From NCBI GenBank assembly GCA_905221605.1, contig CAJNDS010001513.1:62001-126000 (forward strand): a stretch of 64,000 bases of DNA. The letters are read 5' to 3'. Position numbers and translations under genes: made by a program. Shown here one piece after another: positions 53,931 to 64,000 of the stretch (position 1 is the first letter of the stretch; every line of letters starts with the position of its first letter). The notes under the pieces are model-generated. The model was not told where the DNA came from, did not search any database, and saw only the letters and a program-made list of their open reading frames with translations. The stretch is from Symbiodinium natans. Lineage: Eukaryota > Sar > Dinophyceae > Suessiales > Symbiodiniaceae.

Positions 53931-54784
53931 CTCAGCTGGCAGCCCTAAACCCTAAACCCTAAACCCTAAACCCTAAACCCAAAGCCCTAACCCTAAACCC
54001 GGTTGAAATAGGCAAGCCTGGGAAAGCGCGGAGGTTCACACCAAGGCTTCCTGTAGCCTCAGGGTTCAGGGCTAAGGCTGGCCAATTCGTTCCAAGCTAT
54101 CTCGTGTGACAAAGGAGCTCGTGAAGAACTTGACGATGGACCGGATGAGTCTTCTTATGGATCTCCTGCGGTCAGGGGGGGGGGGGCTACAAACCAGAAT
54201 TCAGCACAATCTGGGAACAGCTCTTTCGCAGTTGAAAAGCCTTACTTTCCATGCTTTGGGGGTTCAGGATTTAGGAGTTAGGCTTGAAGAAGAGTGGGTC
54301 ACCCGCCCATTTGATTCAACTCAGGACTGCTTAGGCTTTGGCTGGAAGTGCGAGAGCGGCCCCTGGTAAGGGCCAACAGCCCATCCTGGCATTAACATGT
54401 GCCTAGACGTCGCCTGCGACCCGAATCCAAAAAAAGGTCGCTGTGTGCATCTGTGGGCATTTTGGCGAGCTAAAGTAGATGAAGTTCCCGCGTGTCACGG
54501 CCGGTCCCCCTTAGTAAAGCACCAGCTTTGCTTGTGCCACTATGTGCCACTTCAGAGGTCGCACATTAGCACATGTCCAGCCCCACATTGCTGACTGGGG
54601 CCTTGCGACATGTAGGCACACAAGAGTGGGAGTGAGAGCGCAAGGGTGCTGGTCTCACGTCGGGGGCCATCCTGGCTTGGGGCTTTTTGGTCTATTTACA
54701 TGCGCGATCTAGAGTCTACGGGGATCACCGTTGGTTGCTCGACGAACCTTGCCTGCAGCTGCGCACGTCGTCATTGTCCTGCTC

Positions 54785-54935
54785 TTGCAGTTTGGCCTGC
54801 CATTTCGGTAGATCCAAATTCTGAGACCTGTTTCGTATTACTAAACGACAAGGATGACATCATTCTACACAGTATCATCTTTACAAGGAAGGCAATGTTG
54901 GCAATGGCCCTTTCGATGTTCTCACCAACCCCCCC
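54785..54935 (-). CDS. Coding island, unassigned
   Basis: The minus-strand reading VGENIERAIANIAFLVKMIL continues CRMMSSLSFSNTKQVSEFGS. It resembles the S6 region of protist channels in pattern only (ER followed by a hydrophobic stretch). Not assigned. Confidence 0.35.
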
Positions 54936-55599
54936 GCCCTCCCAATTCACCCAAGCCCGTACCTCAAACCGTACGTACAACCACTGGAATACGCGAGGTA
55001 AATCCACCGTCATGTGTCCACACATCTCACAACAACCTCTAACCCACCCGACAGAGCCATTGGAAGGAATTTTGTCCAATAGAACTGTACCATAGTCGAA
55101 ACCTGTTTAGGAATAAGACTTATGATCAAAGCATTGTCCTATACAACGAGGCATATGATGCCTTGGGGAGCTTACTTGTGTCTGCTGTCGTGCCTTTGCG
55201 GTTCAGCTATGAGCTTTCCACACAGCAGAAGTATCCTTCTACGAGCTACTTGCTGTCCAGCAGTTCACCACCCAGCACAGCATAATTGACACGTTTCTCC
55301 CGCCGACTTCATACTTCTGCTGACTGCAATTATGACGCGACTGATGCATGAGGCCCAAGGGTTTACACAAGGTTTGGGGTTGGGGATCCTGGCCTTGTAG
55401 AACTCTGTCAAGATGCTTCTGTCTGCAGGAGAATATTCCAAGAACCTGGCCCGAGGAGCTGCTGAATCTGTTAGGGTTTAGGGTTTTTAGGGTTCAGGGT
55501 TTAGGGTCACAATAGGGCCTATAGGGACACAGAATATGGCTTCCTTATTGGGGGGGAACAGCATTTTTTCAGAACCTCAACACCAACCTAGAAATGTCG

Positions 55600-55815
55600 A
55601 GCTATTTGGGGGCTGGGGACTTCAGGGTCAGTTGTGCGAGCTCGCAGGCGAAAGCTTTGCATGCAAGTGTCATGAGTTCCGAGGTGACACAACTATCGGA
55701 TGGATTTGGCGAATCGGGCTCTGGGACAGTCCCCCACTGGGACATCTTAACGCCACCGCAGAAAGCGCAGCTTATCGGAGTCAGGATAGATTTCCTTTGA
55801 AATCGCGCTGGTCGA
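55600..55815 (-). CDS. Coding island, strand uncertain
   Basis: The minus strand reads ILTPISCAFCGGVKMSQWGT with more, and the plus strand is also open (GDFRVSCASSQAKALHASVM). No repeat tract lies inside. Unidirectionality favours the minus strand. Confidence 0.3.
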
Positions 55816-56446
55816 TCAACCTTATGCTGGTCTGGGCTCCTCAACCCCATGCTTCCGCCTCTTCATAGCCGCTTCAGGTAACTCGAAAACCTCGCAGTCT
55901 GTGATCACCTGGCCATCGAAGGCGATTGGTGATTGGGAAGCGCCGTGGGCCTAAGCCTTATAAGGGTGTCACACACATCAAGGGCAAGCTTCGCGCAGCG
56001 TGATGCGACCTCTGGCTGTTTTGATATTGTGAGCGTTCCCTCCGACCGCGTGCACACACACAACAACTTGGCTTAGTCAACTATCCGCAACAACATACAA
56101 AGCGCCTCTGCAGACAATGCTGGAATCCTATTCTAATTACACCTCTGAACCAGAAACACGACATTACGAAGCGTGAGCCACACGTGCTGTAAGGCTTACA
56201 CACAGGGTCGCAGAAGTAAAAAGATAAGACCCTAAACCCTACACCCTAGACTATAGCTGTCAGCCCCTGCTGTGGAAGGAGCTGAAACATGCCCCCTTAC
56301 AGACTTCGTAGGAATCCATGGCTGAGAAGAAGTGAGTTTGCCGGACACCAGGCCAGCGTTTATGAACCAAGTCCACAAAAAAGGATAATCAGCAAACAAC
56401 ACCAAGAAGCACAGTAACCAACTGTTAAGCCGAGGTCTGCATCCCC

Positions 56447-56448
<2 letters not shown>

Positions 56449-56498
<50 letters not shown>
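56449..56498. repeat. Long poly-C tract
   Basis: About 47 consecutive C bases after CCCCCTG. Confidence 0.97.
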
Positions 56499-56499
56499 C

Positions 56500-59040
56500 C
56501 TGCAGTGAGAGGGAAGATACCCTTCACCCTCTCAACCCTAGACCCTACTCGGGCCCGGAAGACTAGCCATCGTAAGGAAGCTGCATTTGCCAGCTCCAGG
56601 GTCAGTTGGGCCTGTATTTTGCTTGCCGCCCCGCGCCTCAACTCGCTGTTCTGTGTTCGCCTGCTCGAGGTCAAAGACCTGCCAGCAGCCCGCCGCTTCA
56701 GTGCGAAAGGCTTTCGGCTGTACACCAGCATATGAACATATCTACATTCGCGCACGTGCATGTTTACAACACGTACGTACATACAGGAGGCTCTTCAGGG
56801 CTGGAAGGTGTTGCTCTTTTTGCAAAGTTGTCCCCGAACAGATCTTGGGTTGCAACAGAGGGTGTACAGTGGAAGACGACAGCAAGTCCTCAACTTCGTG
56901 GAAGTCTGAGCAGTTCCGCGATCAAGGGATGACGATGCTACTGCCCTTGCCTGGCCCACATCTCTTTAATGAGACATTTGCGGAAGGGACGGATCGTAGT
57001 AATGACACAGTAAGAGCAGAAGGGCATTGGCAACATGTTGAACACATCCTGAAGTCTAGAAAAGTCCTTCTTGAAGCCCCAAACCCCACACCGAATCACA
57101 ATAGTAGCATGGCCAATACAAATGCATTCTTGTTGCATTAGCAAGTCTGAGAAAACATGTGCAAACACCACAGCAAGTGCAAGAGGGTATAAAAATATGC
57201 TTCTGAAAAGATCAATAGGAACAGTAAAGGCAAACAAAAAAGTTGCAGGCTCGTACTCCGCCTTGAACTCGCCAAGGGTGCCTCCCTCACCTGGTTGTTT
57301 TTTGGGGTTCAGGGTTTAGGTTTTGGGTATGTATAGGGTTTAGGGTCTACAGATTAGTCGGAAACCCCAAACTCCGATAGTGGCCTTGAGCTTAAGAAAC
57401 CTCAGCTTGCCAGCGGGAGCTCGTTGTATAGCCGACACAGGTTTATAGGGTTTATAGGGTTTTAAGGCTTCATGGTTGGGATTCTTCTTTGCGCCACTGT
57501 GGTAAGTTATTCACTTCTTTGGATGCAGACCGTGCGGAGGCGTTCAATGAGCAAAAGATCAGCACCGCACAAAAAAACAAGGTGAGCAAGAGCGACTAAC
57601 ATGGGGGTGTTCTGAAATTCGGGGGTACCTTATTGGGTTCCTTACTATGCTGGAATCCTACTATTTTGGGTCTGTTTTCGGGTCCTGAAATTTCCGTACG
57701 CCCCCACATCAAGAGGATTGCCCGCTGCCACAAGTTTACTTTCGACGCTGTGAAGTCCGTTGATGAGGGAGCTTGGAGTGTATATAGGGGCCAAAGTTTG
57801 CGGTCTCGGGGGCTCGATATAGATTCAATATATCAAATGATATTTTCTACAAGATGTTCCGCCGGTATATGCTACACTATACCGGAGCTTCCGCGAAAGG
57901 TCGCGTTTGGCCAGGACATCGGACTTTAAAACTTATCTTGCCCCCCGCAAGGCAGAACTCTTGGGGTAATGCAGGGTTTACACGCGGCAGCTGGGTCCAA
58001 GGGCTTCGTTGGAGGCCTCCACAGGAAGAAAAGTGATCGCATCAAATTACATCATTCATATCTGTACACTTCAAAATCCCGGTGCATGCCAGAAGGAACC
58101 TTGTACCCTGAAGGCTGTGATCACTGAACTCCCAAGCCTTTTGCGACTGCAAGGGCTGAGGTCAGAACTGATGTAGGTGACGCGACTGCCTGCGGAACAG
58201 GGGAACAATGGGGGAACTATGGCCGGGCTTTAGATTGAGTTTGAGAGGGAGAGTGGAGTAGGATTTCTAGTCTCTGATACTCGTCTCTGATACTAGGATT
58301 AGGAAATCTAGTGTATACACAAACTTTCAGCTAAGCAGCTTCAAGTTTCGACGGTCGTGCTTTAGCTGCCGAAGCCTAAGCCCCCGAACCTGAAGGTGGA
58401 TTCTACAGCTCTTGCGCGGATGAAGAATCTACAAGGTGGCTCACGCGCAATGTCATCTTGGGGACGCGGGCGCCAGAAGCACCCATAAAGTCGATCATTC
58501 ATAGCCCCAAGACTTAAGGGCTTTTTGGCGCAGAAGACGTGCAGAGGCGGCCGTCACGGAAGATGACTTCGCCCTCGAGGATCAAGAACAAGCTGGTGTT
58601 GTCATCATGCTCCGAATAGAGCACCTGCATGCTGGTTTAGGGTTTGGGGTTTAGGGTGTTCTAGGGTGTGGGAACTGGATTCCCTATCTAGCTCCCTAGC
58701 TTCGTTGTCCAGTATCCTGGGGGAACTAAAGGTTAAACTCCGGGAGTACAGGGCTTCTAGTACCCGCCAAAAACGTGAAAGGTTGCCTGCTCTACACCAA
58801 GGTTTTTGAACTAGTACGTGGCGTCACTTGTTTCTCATGGATCCGGGATGAAGGATGCGAAAGAAAACAATTGTTCATTTTTGTTTGAGATTCCGGGTTT
58901 GTGGTTCGGGGCATAGGCCCTGAACCCTTTATTTTTTGCAACTGGACTCCTTGCTGCCAGGATGCCGAAACTCTTCTTAGAAGAGTCGAAGTGCACAGGA
59001 AAAGCAAGCACGCACACTTTAGTCAGTGCAGGCTTTCACA
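56500..59040. other. Stretch without a recognised gene
   Basis: Open frames exist on both strands, but no motif or exon pair was found. It includes one hairpin-like element (57603-57710, starting GGGGGTGTTCTGAAATTCGG), a weak TTTAGGG piece (57305-57350) and a family G copy (58689). Telomere-like repeats are sparse. Confidence 0.5.
58689..58800. mobile_element. Family G element without a telomere-like tract
   Basis: Left part TTCGTTGTCCAGTATCCTGG with GGGAACTAAAGGTTAAAC, right part AAAACGTGAAAGGTTGCCTG. The centre is only CTCCGGGAGTACAGGGCTTC, so it serves as the empty form of the copies at 44762 and 50409. Confidence 0.8.
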
Positions 59041-59043
59041 TCA

Positions 59044-59328
59044 ATCTTGAAGGCTAGCAATTTGACGTATATATCGCTCAGGTATGACATTGAAGGTGAG
59101 AAGTATCTGACACTGTTGTTGCAAAACATCAGCGACTCGACGCAATGTTGGCAAGTGAGCCTCCAGCTGTGTCTCTGCCAGGGCACAGTGTAGCAGGAAA
59201 TACGGATGCAGCATACGCACTGTAATGGCAAACTGATGCAGGCTCATTTGCAGGTCATCATGCAAAGTCCAAGTCTGCAAGCCCTGTTCATTATCGATCC
59301 AGACAACCACAAAAAACCTGCTCTCCAA
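59044..59328 (-). CDS. Longest unrecognised coding exon, with stop
   Basis: The minus strand reads FFVVVWIDNEQGLQTWTLHD, then LHQFAITVRMLHPYFLLHCA, then PTLRRVADVLQQQCQILLTF, and stops TAG at about 59041. About 95 residues of balanced composition with predicted helices. No family recognised. The start Met may be internal, because the frame is closed only shortly upstream. Confidence 0.55.
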
Positions 59329-59344
59329 ACCTCACAAAAGCGAC

Positions 59345-60100
59345 GGTAGAAGCACGACGCAGACATTGGCTTAAATTGATTCTGAAAGTTGAACAAAAAC
59401 ATAAAACATAGACATGAACATGTATGTGGATGCGTATATATGTATATGTATATCTATACATACATGGGTATATATAGATGTGTGTCTATGGAAATAAATG
59501 TGTATTCATTTGTTGTGTACGTACCTGCTGGCATTTCGTGGACTTAGCTTTCTGACAGGGTCCACTGTGCCCTAAACTTCCACGAGCGTTGCGCGTGGAA
59601 CAAGCAAATAACTTTGGGATGTTCCCCCTTCTACTAACAGCCCTTAGTAGGGACGAATGTACCCTATTCTAATCCCGATTGAGGACTGTTAGTATAAGGG
59701 GGATAATCCCAAAAATAGCTAGTTAAGGGCTCCCTTGGGCTGGAGGCCCAAAAACCCACAGCCTTCAGCCTTCTGCAGCCGCTGCAGACGAGCACATTAC
59801 GGGACTTTCTGCTCCTTCTCCAAGAGTAGAAAGCAAGAGTATCAGCTATAGCAATAATAATTGTAGTAATCGTCGTAGTAGTAAGAGCACTTGTAGTGGC
59901 AGCACGTTTCTTTCCTGCCTTGCCTGCGCAATACGGTCAATTGTTTAACCATCGAGGGTGCTTCATGGAAAAATCTGACTCAAAGCTATATCCTAGCCTT
60001 AAACCTTAAACTCGAAACCCTAACCCCTTGATTGCTGATGAACCAAGCTCTTCTCGTTCGCCTCTCCCCTCTTCTTGGACACCACTGACCCGACGTCAAC
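59345..60100. other. Stretch without a recognised gene
   Basis: Holds a TATATG microsatellite (59425-59480), the best family B copy (59612) and unique sequence, with one weak CCCTAA stretch near 60000. Confidence 0.5.
59612..59713. mobile_element. Family B MITE, best full copy
   Basis: TTTGGGATGTTCCCCCTTCT and AAGGGGGATAATCCCAAA are inverted ends of about 30 bp. The centre is CCCTTAGTAGGGACGAATGT, with no telomere-like tract. Confidence 0.85.
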
Positions 60101-60114
60101 AATCTTCAACCTGC

Positions 60115-60375
60115 GGCAACACACTGAATCTCAGAATCAACATTCGTGTCGGCCTCTATCGAAGCTTCGATGGTCCATTGCGACGCTGACAAAGTCTTGA
60201 CATCAGCCAATTTTGCTTGGCCCCCCGGCAGAAATTCCGAGCTGCAGGAAGAGAAGCCAGGCAGTCGTGTAAACAAAGACCTGCAGCAGCTCGCACCCAC
60301 TTCGAAAGCATCGGCCGTCAGAGGCCTCCTTTTGTCTTTCAATTCCGTTGTGAGGAAGAACCCCCTACTTCGCAT
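60115..60375. CDS. Coding island, strand and frame uncertain
   Basis: Both strands are open for about 90 codons. The plus strand reads LQQLAPTSKASAVRGLLLSF with VVRKNPLLRMLLTNIL, and the minus strand reads LTADAFEVGASCCRSLFTRL. No motif decides between them. Confidence 0.25.
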
Positions 60376-61129
60376 GCTGTTGACGAATATACTTCTGAAA
60401 ATAGGCTCATACTGTCATGCAATAAGCATGACAATGACAATACAACCATAGGAAATAAAACAAACAGAATAACAGAATTATGTAATAATCCCCAAACAGC
60501 TGCGTGCCTAGATGTGCCAGGTCGCAATTGCCCGATCGCAAGTGAGAGTCCGCAATTGTACATGCATGCTGCACTTCCAGGATGCATGCCATGACTGAAT
60601 GTAGCACGTCGACGTGAGGAACCCTAGGCCCTAAACCCTAAACCCTAAACCCTAAACCCTAAATTGGTTCGAGCAGCCTCCGTAGATTGATCGCGTTTCT
60701 TCCCGAGAGACTTGCAATATTGGCGTCTATTCAACTCAACTGGCTCGGGGTAGCCACCCCGTTTAGGGTTTAGGGTTTAGGGTTTAGGATTTGGGGTTTA
60801 GGGTTTAGGGTTTAGGGCCCCCCTCCTGAAGCGAAAAGGTTTCGGCAGATTCCAAAAACGAAGATTAAGTGACTAAGTACCCTCTGCACCGAGACCATGG
60901 TTTTTTCAAACATCTGCAACCTTAAAAGCCAGAGAATGCTGAAAACAGTGTCCCTGTCGAGCGATGCAAGCCGTAGGCTACACACCGATCTTTGTCAACA
61001 GTTGCGAACTTTTTTGCGGTTTCACTGCGCCTTCCACGCGTCGAGCCCTTCAACACGGACGCTAGCATCGTGCGGGCATGGATGCTCCGGCCACTCGCAT
61101 GGACTGGCAACACGTGCTAAAACACGGCA

Positions 61130-61350
61130 TCCAGTAGTGTTTGCATCAGCTGACCCGCACGAAACACTTCCAGCCATGCAAAAACGCTGCAGTTTGACAG
61201 TGTTTTTGGCTTGCGACCCGTACGAAACACTGTAAATACCGAGGCAGAACCATGCAAGAAGCCTCCGGAAGAGTAGGTGCCGAGAACAGTGCGCCCCACC
61301 GGTGTTTTCGGCATGCGACCCGCACGAAACACGGTAAACACCGATGTGCA
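61130..61350. repeat. Three copies of a GACCCGCACGAAACAC module
   Basis: GTGTTT...GCGACCCGCACGAAACAC with a following TAAACACCGA occurs at about 61136, 61199 and 61300 with substitutions. GTGTTT and AAACAC make each module a small hairpin. Confidence 0.8.
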
Positions 61351-61499
61351 GGACAGGCGCGTGTTGCGCGCGATCATCCGACTGGAGGGAAGAAATTGAA
61401 GAGCACTCCATTCTAAACCATAAACCCTACCCTTAAGCCCTAAACCCTCAACTTCCCTTGAACCCCTAGAAGGGTTTAGGGTTTAGGGTTTAGGGCCCC

Positions 61500-61612
61500 T
61501 AAAAGATTCCAGCTCCTGGGCCCCCATGACAGATGCCGAATGCAGCCAAGACACCGTGCTTTCTGCGTCAGCTGCTGCTGACGATCCACCTTGTGCTTCC
61601 GGGAGGAATCTC
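61500..61612 (-). CDS. Coding island, unassigned
   Basis: The minus-strand reading PEAQGGSSAAADAESTVSWL continues HSASVMGAQELE. It is flanked by TTTAGGG on both sides. Function unknown. Confidence 0.35.
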
Positions 61613-62011
61613 AGAAGCTGATTTAGGGTTTAGGGTTTAGGATTTAGGGTTTAGGGTTCGGGGTTTAGCTCTCTCCAGCATCTGAGCAACTGATAGGGTT
61701 TAGGATTTAGGGTTTAGGGCATACTTGGTCAGAGGATGAATGGGAGTCTTCGGGTGAAGCCACGCAAAAGCCGCCTTCTACTGCTGGAGAGGATTGAACA
61801 ACCATCCCACGTGAGAGAACGTTCTACACTTCAAACCGAAAACGCCATGAGCACTTTCTTCGAACTCTCGCTGGGCGGGCTGAGACGTACCAGGCTCAAG
61901 ATGCATAGAGGTACCAACTTTTGCATCTAGCCTCTTCGCGACAGCCAGAACCCTAAACCCTAAACCCTAACCCTAAACCGTAAACCCTAAACCCTAAACC
62001 CTAAACCCTAC

Positions 62012-62092
62012 ACTCCGGCCTTGCGCATGATTGGCACGTTGCCGTCGTTGGACTCCTGAACCTCACCACCTCCACGAAGAGCGGCGACGGCA
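62012..62092 (-). CDS. Short coding exon
   Basis: The minus-strand reading GGEVQESNDGNVPIMRK is followed by a GC donor. It is bracketed by CCCTAAA (61950-62010) and TTTAGGG (62103-62126). Function unknown. Confidence 0.4.
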
Positions 62093-62429
62093 TGGGGTGT
62101 GTAGGGTTTAGGGTTTAGGGTTTAGGGGTACGATGCTTTCGTGTTAAGGGGTACTAGGGTGTTTGCGGGGCACCTGCAGACAAAACTTGAATGCCGGTCT
62201 TTGAGTTCTTGGGTTTGCAGGGTTTGTAGGGTTTAGGGTTTAGGGTTTAGGGAGTTTGTGGGTTTTCTGGGACACCGGGCTTTAGGGTTTTCAGGGCCTG
62301 GGGCTTTCAGTGTTGGGGCTGAAGGTTCTCCATGCGCCAGAACAACTTCATCTTGACATCTACACTTCGAGCCGCAAGGCTACCCTAAACCCTAAACCCT
62401 AAACCCTAAACCCTAAACCCTAAACCCTC

Positions 62430-62512
62430 CTCAGCTTCTCGACCATTTTGCCGCAGAATTTGTGCAAGTTCGGCAAATCGGGCTGTTTGTCTGGTGCGGT
62501 TGAGGACCAGTA
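62430..62512 (-). CDS. Short helical coding exon
   Basis: The minus-strand reading NRTRQTARFAELAQILRQNG continues REAEE. A CCCTAAA tract lies on its left (62380-62430). Function unknown. Confidence 0.5.
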
Positions 62513-62961
62513 CAGTAGCACTTTTTGCATCCGTGCTCTACGCGATACTTGTCGGAACCCAAGACTCAATCCACTTCGCTCCATCTCATGATACTCACAA
62601 GACAGCGCAAGCCAAGAACATTCAACAGATCAGCACCCTGGTGGTAGCTACACTTCGTCATCGTCAGACATGGAAGATAGCCTGAAGCCCTGAACCCTCA
62701 ATCCAGATTCGCCCCAAAAGCCCTAAACCCTGATGAGGTTCTGAGGCTCTATACAAACCGAAGGCCAAAGCCTGAACGTGATGTTTGAAAGACTTGGTAG
62801 CCCAGCATCCATAAAGCATAACGAGGGTATCCCTCGTGGAGTAAAGCACAAAATAAACCTAAACACGAATCCCTTGCTATTTAGGACCCTAAATCCTAAA
62901 CCCTGAACCCTAAATCCTTAAACTCGAACCCCAAGCCCCAACTCCAAGTACCCCCCCGCCC

Positions 62962-63042
62962 ACACAACGCGAACAGCAATCTTTGTGCCGCGCCTCGGAA
63001 TTTATCCAAGGCTTGAAGCAGGGCATCCACTAGGAACCACGC
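62962..63042 (-). CDS. Short helical coding exon
   Basis: The minus-strand reading AWFLVDALLQALDKFRGAAQ continues RLLFALCG; amphipathic helix. It is bracketed by CCCTAAA (62885-62935) and TTTAGGG (63100-63187). Function unknown. Confidence 0.5.
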
Positions 63043-63429
63043 CTTGGAACGGGGTGGGAGCCGGCTTTGGGTTCCGGAGTTCAGGGTCGTAAGGAAGGGT
63101 TTGGGGTTTAAGGGTTTTGGGTTTAGGGTTTATAAGGGTTTAGGGTTTAGGGTTTAGAGTTTAGGGTTTAGGGTGTAGGGTTTAGGGCATTTTCGGGCTC
63201 CACGGCTTTGGGAGTTCAAGGGTTTGGGTTTGCAGTTGTTCGACACTCACACTAGCAGACGCGGGCCAAGATCTTGGTACGAGTTGCGGTGAACAGTATG
63301 GTGCGCAAACTTCTCAGGTTGTGGGGTCGAGCCTTTCAGATCCTAAACCCTAAACCCTAAACCCTAAACCCTAAACCCTAAACCCTAAACCCTAAACCTC
63401 TCCTACCATATATATTTAAATGTTAAACC

Positions 63430-63864
63430 CCTTCGTGGATTTGCACACAAACCTTCGTGGATTTGCACACAAACCTTCGTGGATTTGCACACAAACCTTC
63501 GTGGATTTGCACACAAATCGGCCTGGAGGGGCCAGGGTTCAGGTTTTTCAACGGCGTCGGGGGGCCTCGAAGGGCCAGGGTTCAGGTTTTTCAACGGTTT
63601 TGTGTGCAAATCCACGAAGGTTTGTGTGCAAATCCACGAAGGTTTGTGTGCAAATCCACGAAGGTTTGTGTGCAAATCCACGAAGGCCATTAACCTTTAT
63701 AATGTTCATGCCTTCGTGGATTTGCACACAAACCTTCGTGGATTTGCACACAAACCTTCGTGGATTTGCACACAAACCTTCGTGGATTTGCACACAAACC
63801 TTCGTGGATTTGCACACAAACCTTCGCGGATTTGCACACAAACCTTCGTGGATTTGCACACAAG
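63430..63864. repeat. 22-bp satellite-like array with inverted middle block
   Basis: The unit is CCTTCGTGGATTTGCACACA plus AA. Four units forward (63430-63517), four inverted (63599-63686) and seven forward (63711-63864). The gaps carry GGCCTGGAGGGGCCAGGGTT and GGTTCAGGTTTTTCAACGG, which recur after 63866 to the window end. The units are nearly identical, with one C/T change. Confidence 0.96.
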
Positions 63865-64000
63865 CCGGCCTGGAGGGGCCAGGGTTCAGGATTTTCACTG
63901 GCCTCTCGAAAGGCCAGGGTTCAGGTTTTTCACCGGTTTTCCATGTCTTCCGATTGATTAGCTTTTTCGTAGGCGTGGGGGCAGCAGAGTTCAGGTTTTT

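Noticed and set aside
63430-63864. Possible CRISPR array
   Set aside because: The 22-bp units abut directly with no spacers, part of the array is inverted, and the host is a eukaryote by its introns.
1-64000. tRNA and rRNA genes
   Set aside because: I looked for T-loop-like GTTCGA contexts and rRNA-like conserved words and found nothing convincing. A covariance-model search would be decisive.

Overview
The window looks like nuclear DNA of a photosynthetic dinoflagellate. Four things point there. (1) Genes are cut into exons of about 30-260 nt. In the best-reconstructed gene most introns start with GC, one starts with GA, and the rest start with GT. Acceptors are usually AG followed by G. (2) An intronless gene encodes a protein with a signal peptide, a transit peptide and a twin-arginine lumen signal, as expected for a complex plastid. 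(3) Every coding stretch I could identify lies on the minus strand, as in dinoflagellate unidirectional gene blocks. (4) Plant-type telomere repeats (CCCTAAA/TTTAGGG) occur as well over a hundred short interstitial tracts, mostly inside introns. The genus is not determined, and another alga with a complex plastid is not formally excluded.

Layout, all genes on the minus strand. 1-13.4 kb: coding islands of unrecognised genes, plus the intact plastid-targeted gene at 7432-7950. 13.4-17.3 kb: two small ankyrin exons, microsatellites and repeats. 17.4-26.9 kb: a NOC1/MAK21/CEBPZ ribosome-biogenesis gene. I could rebuild its C-terminal half exon by exon with consistent reading phase, ending at the stop codon at 17403. 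A further basic exon lies at about 27.5 kb. 29-51.4 kb: exons that together read as a cyclic-nucleotide-binding-domain ion channel (pore-region membrane segment, C-linker, CNBD, then ankyrin repeats), an AKT-like order. This gene would exceed 20 kb. 51.8-63 kb: isolated coding islands without a recognised product. 63.43-63.86 kb: an array of 22-bp repeats with an inverted central block.

The most unusual feature is the intron content. Two families of short terminal-inverted-repeat elements (A and E below) each act exactly as an intron in the NOC1 gene. The 4-bp target duplication supplies the GT donor, the element end supplies the AG acceptor, and the flanking codons rejoin in frame. These are introner elements. 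Further MITE-like families (B, C, D, G, K and single hairpins) fill other introns. Telomere-like tracts sit inside some element copies and are absent from others, and one tract is flanked by a 19-bp direct repeat. This suggests that the tracts were added at breaks or grew from TAGGG seeds after the elements landed. In the sense direction TTTAGGG often follows the donor (sometimes the donor is GTTTAGGG itself) and CCCTAAA often precedes the acceptor, so the tracts may contribute to splicing.

No rRNA, tRNA or CRISPR array was recognised. Exon limits outside the NOC1 and channel genes are approximate.
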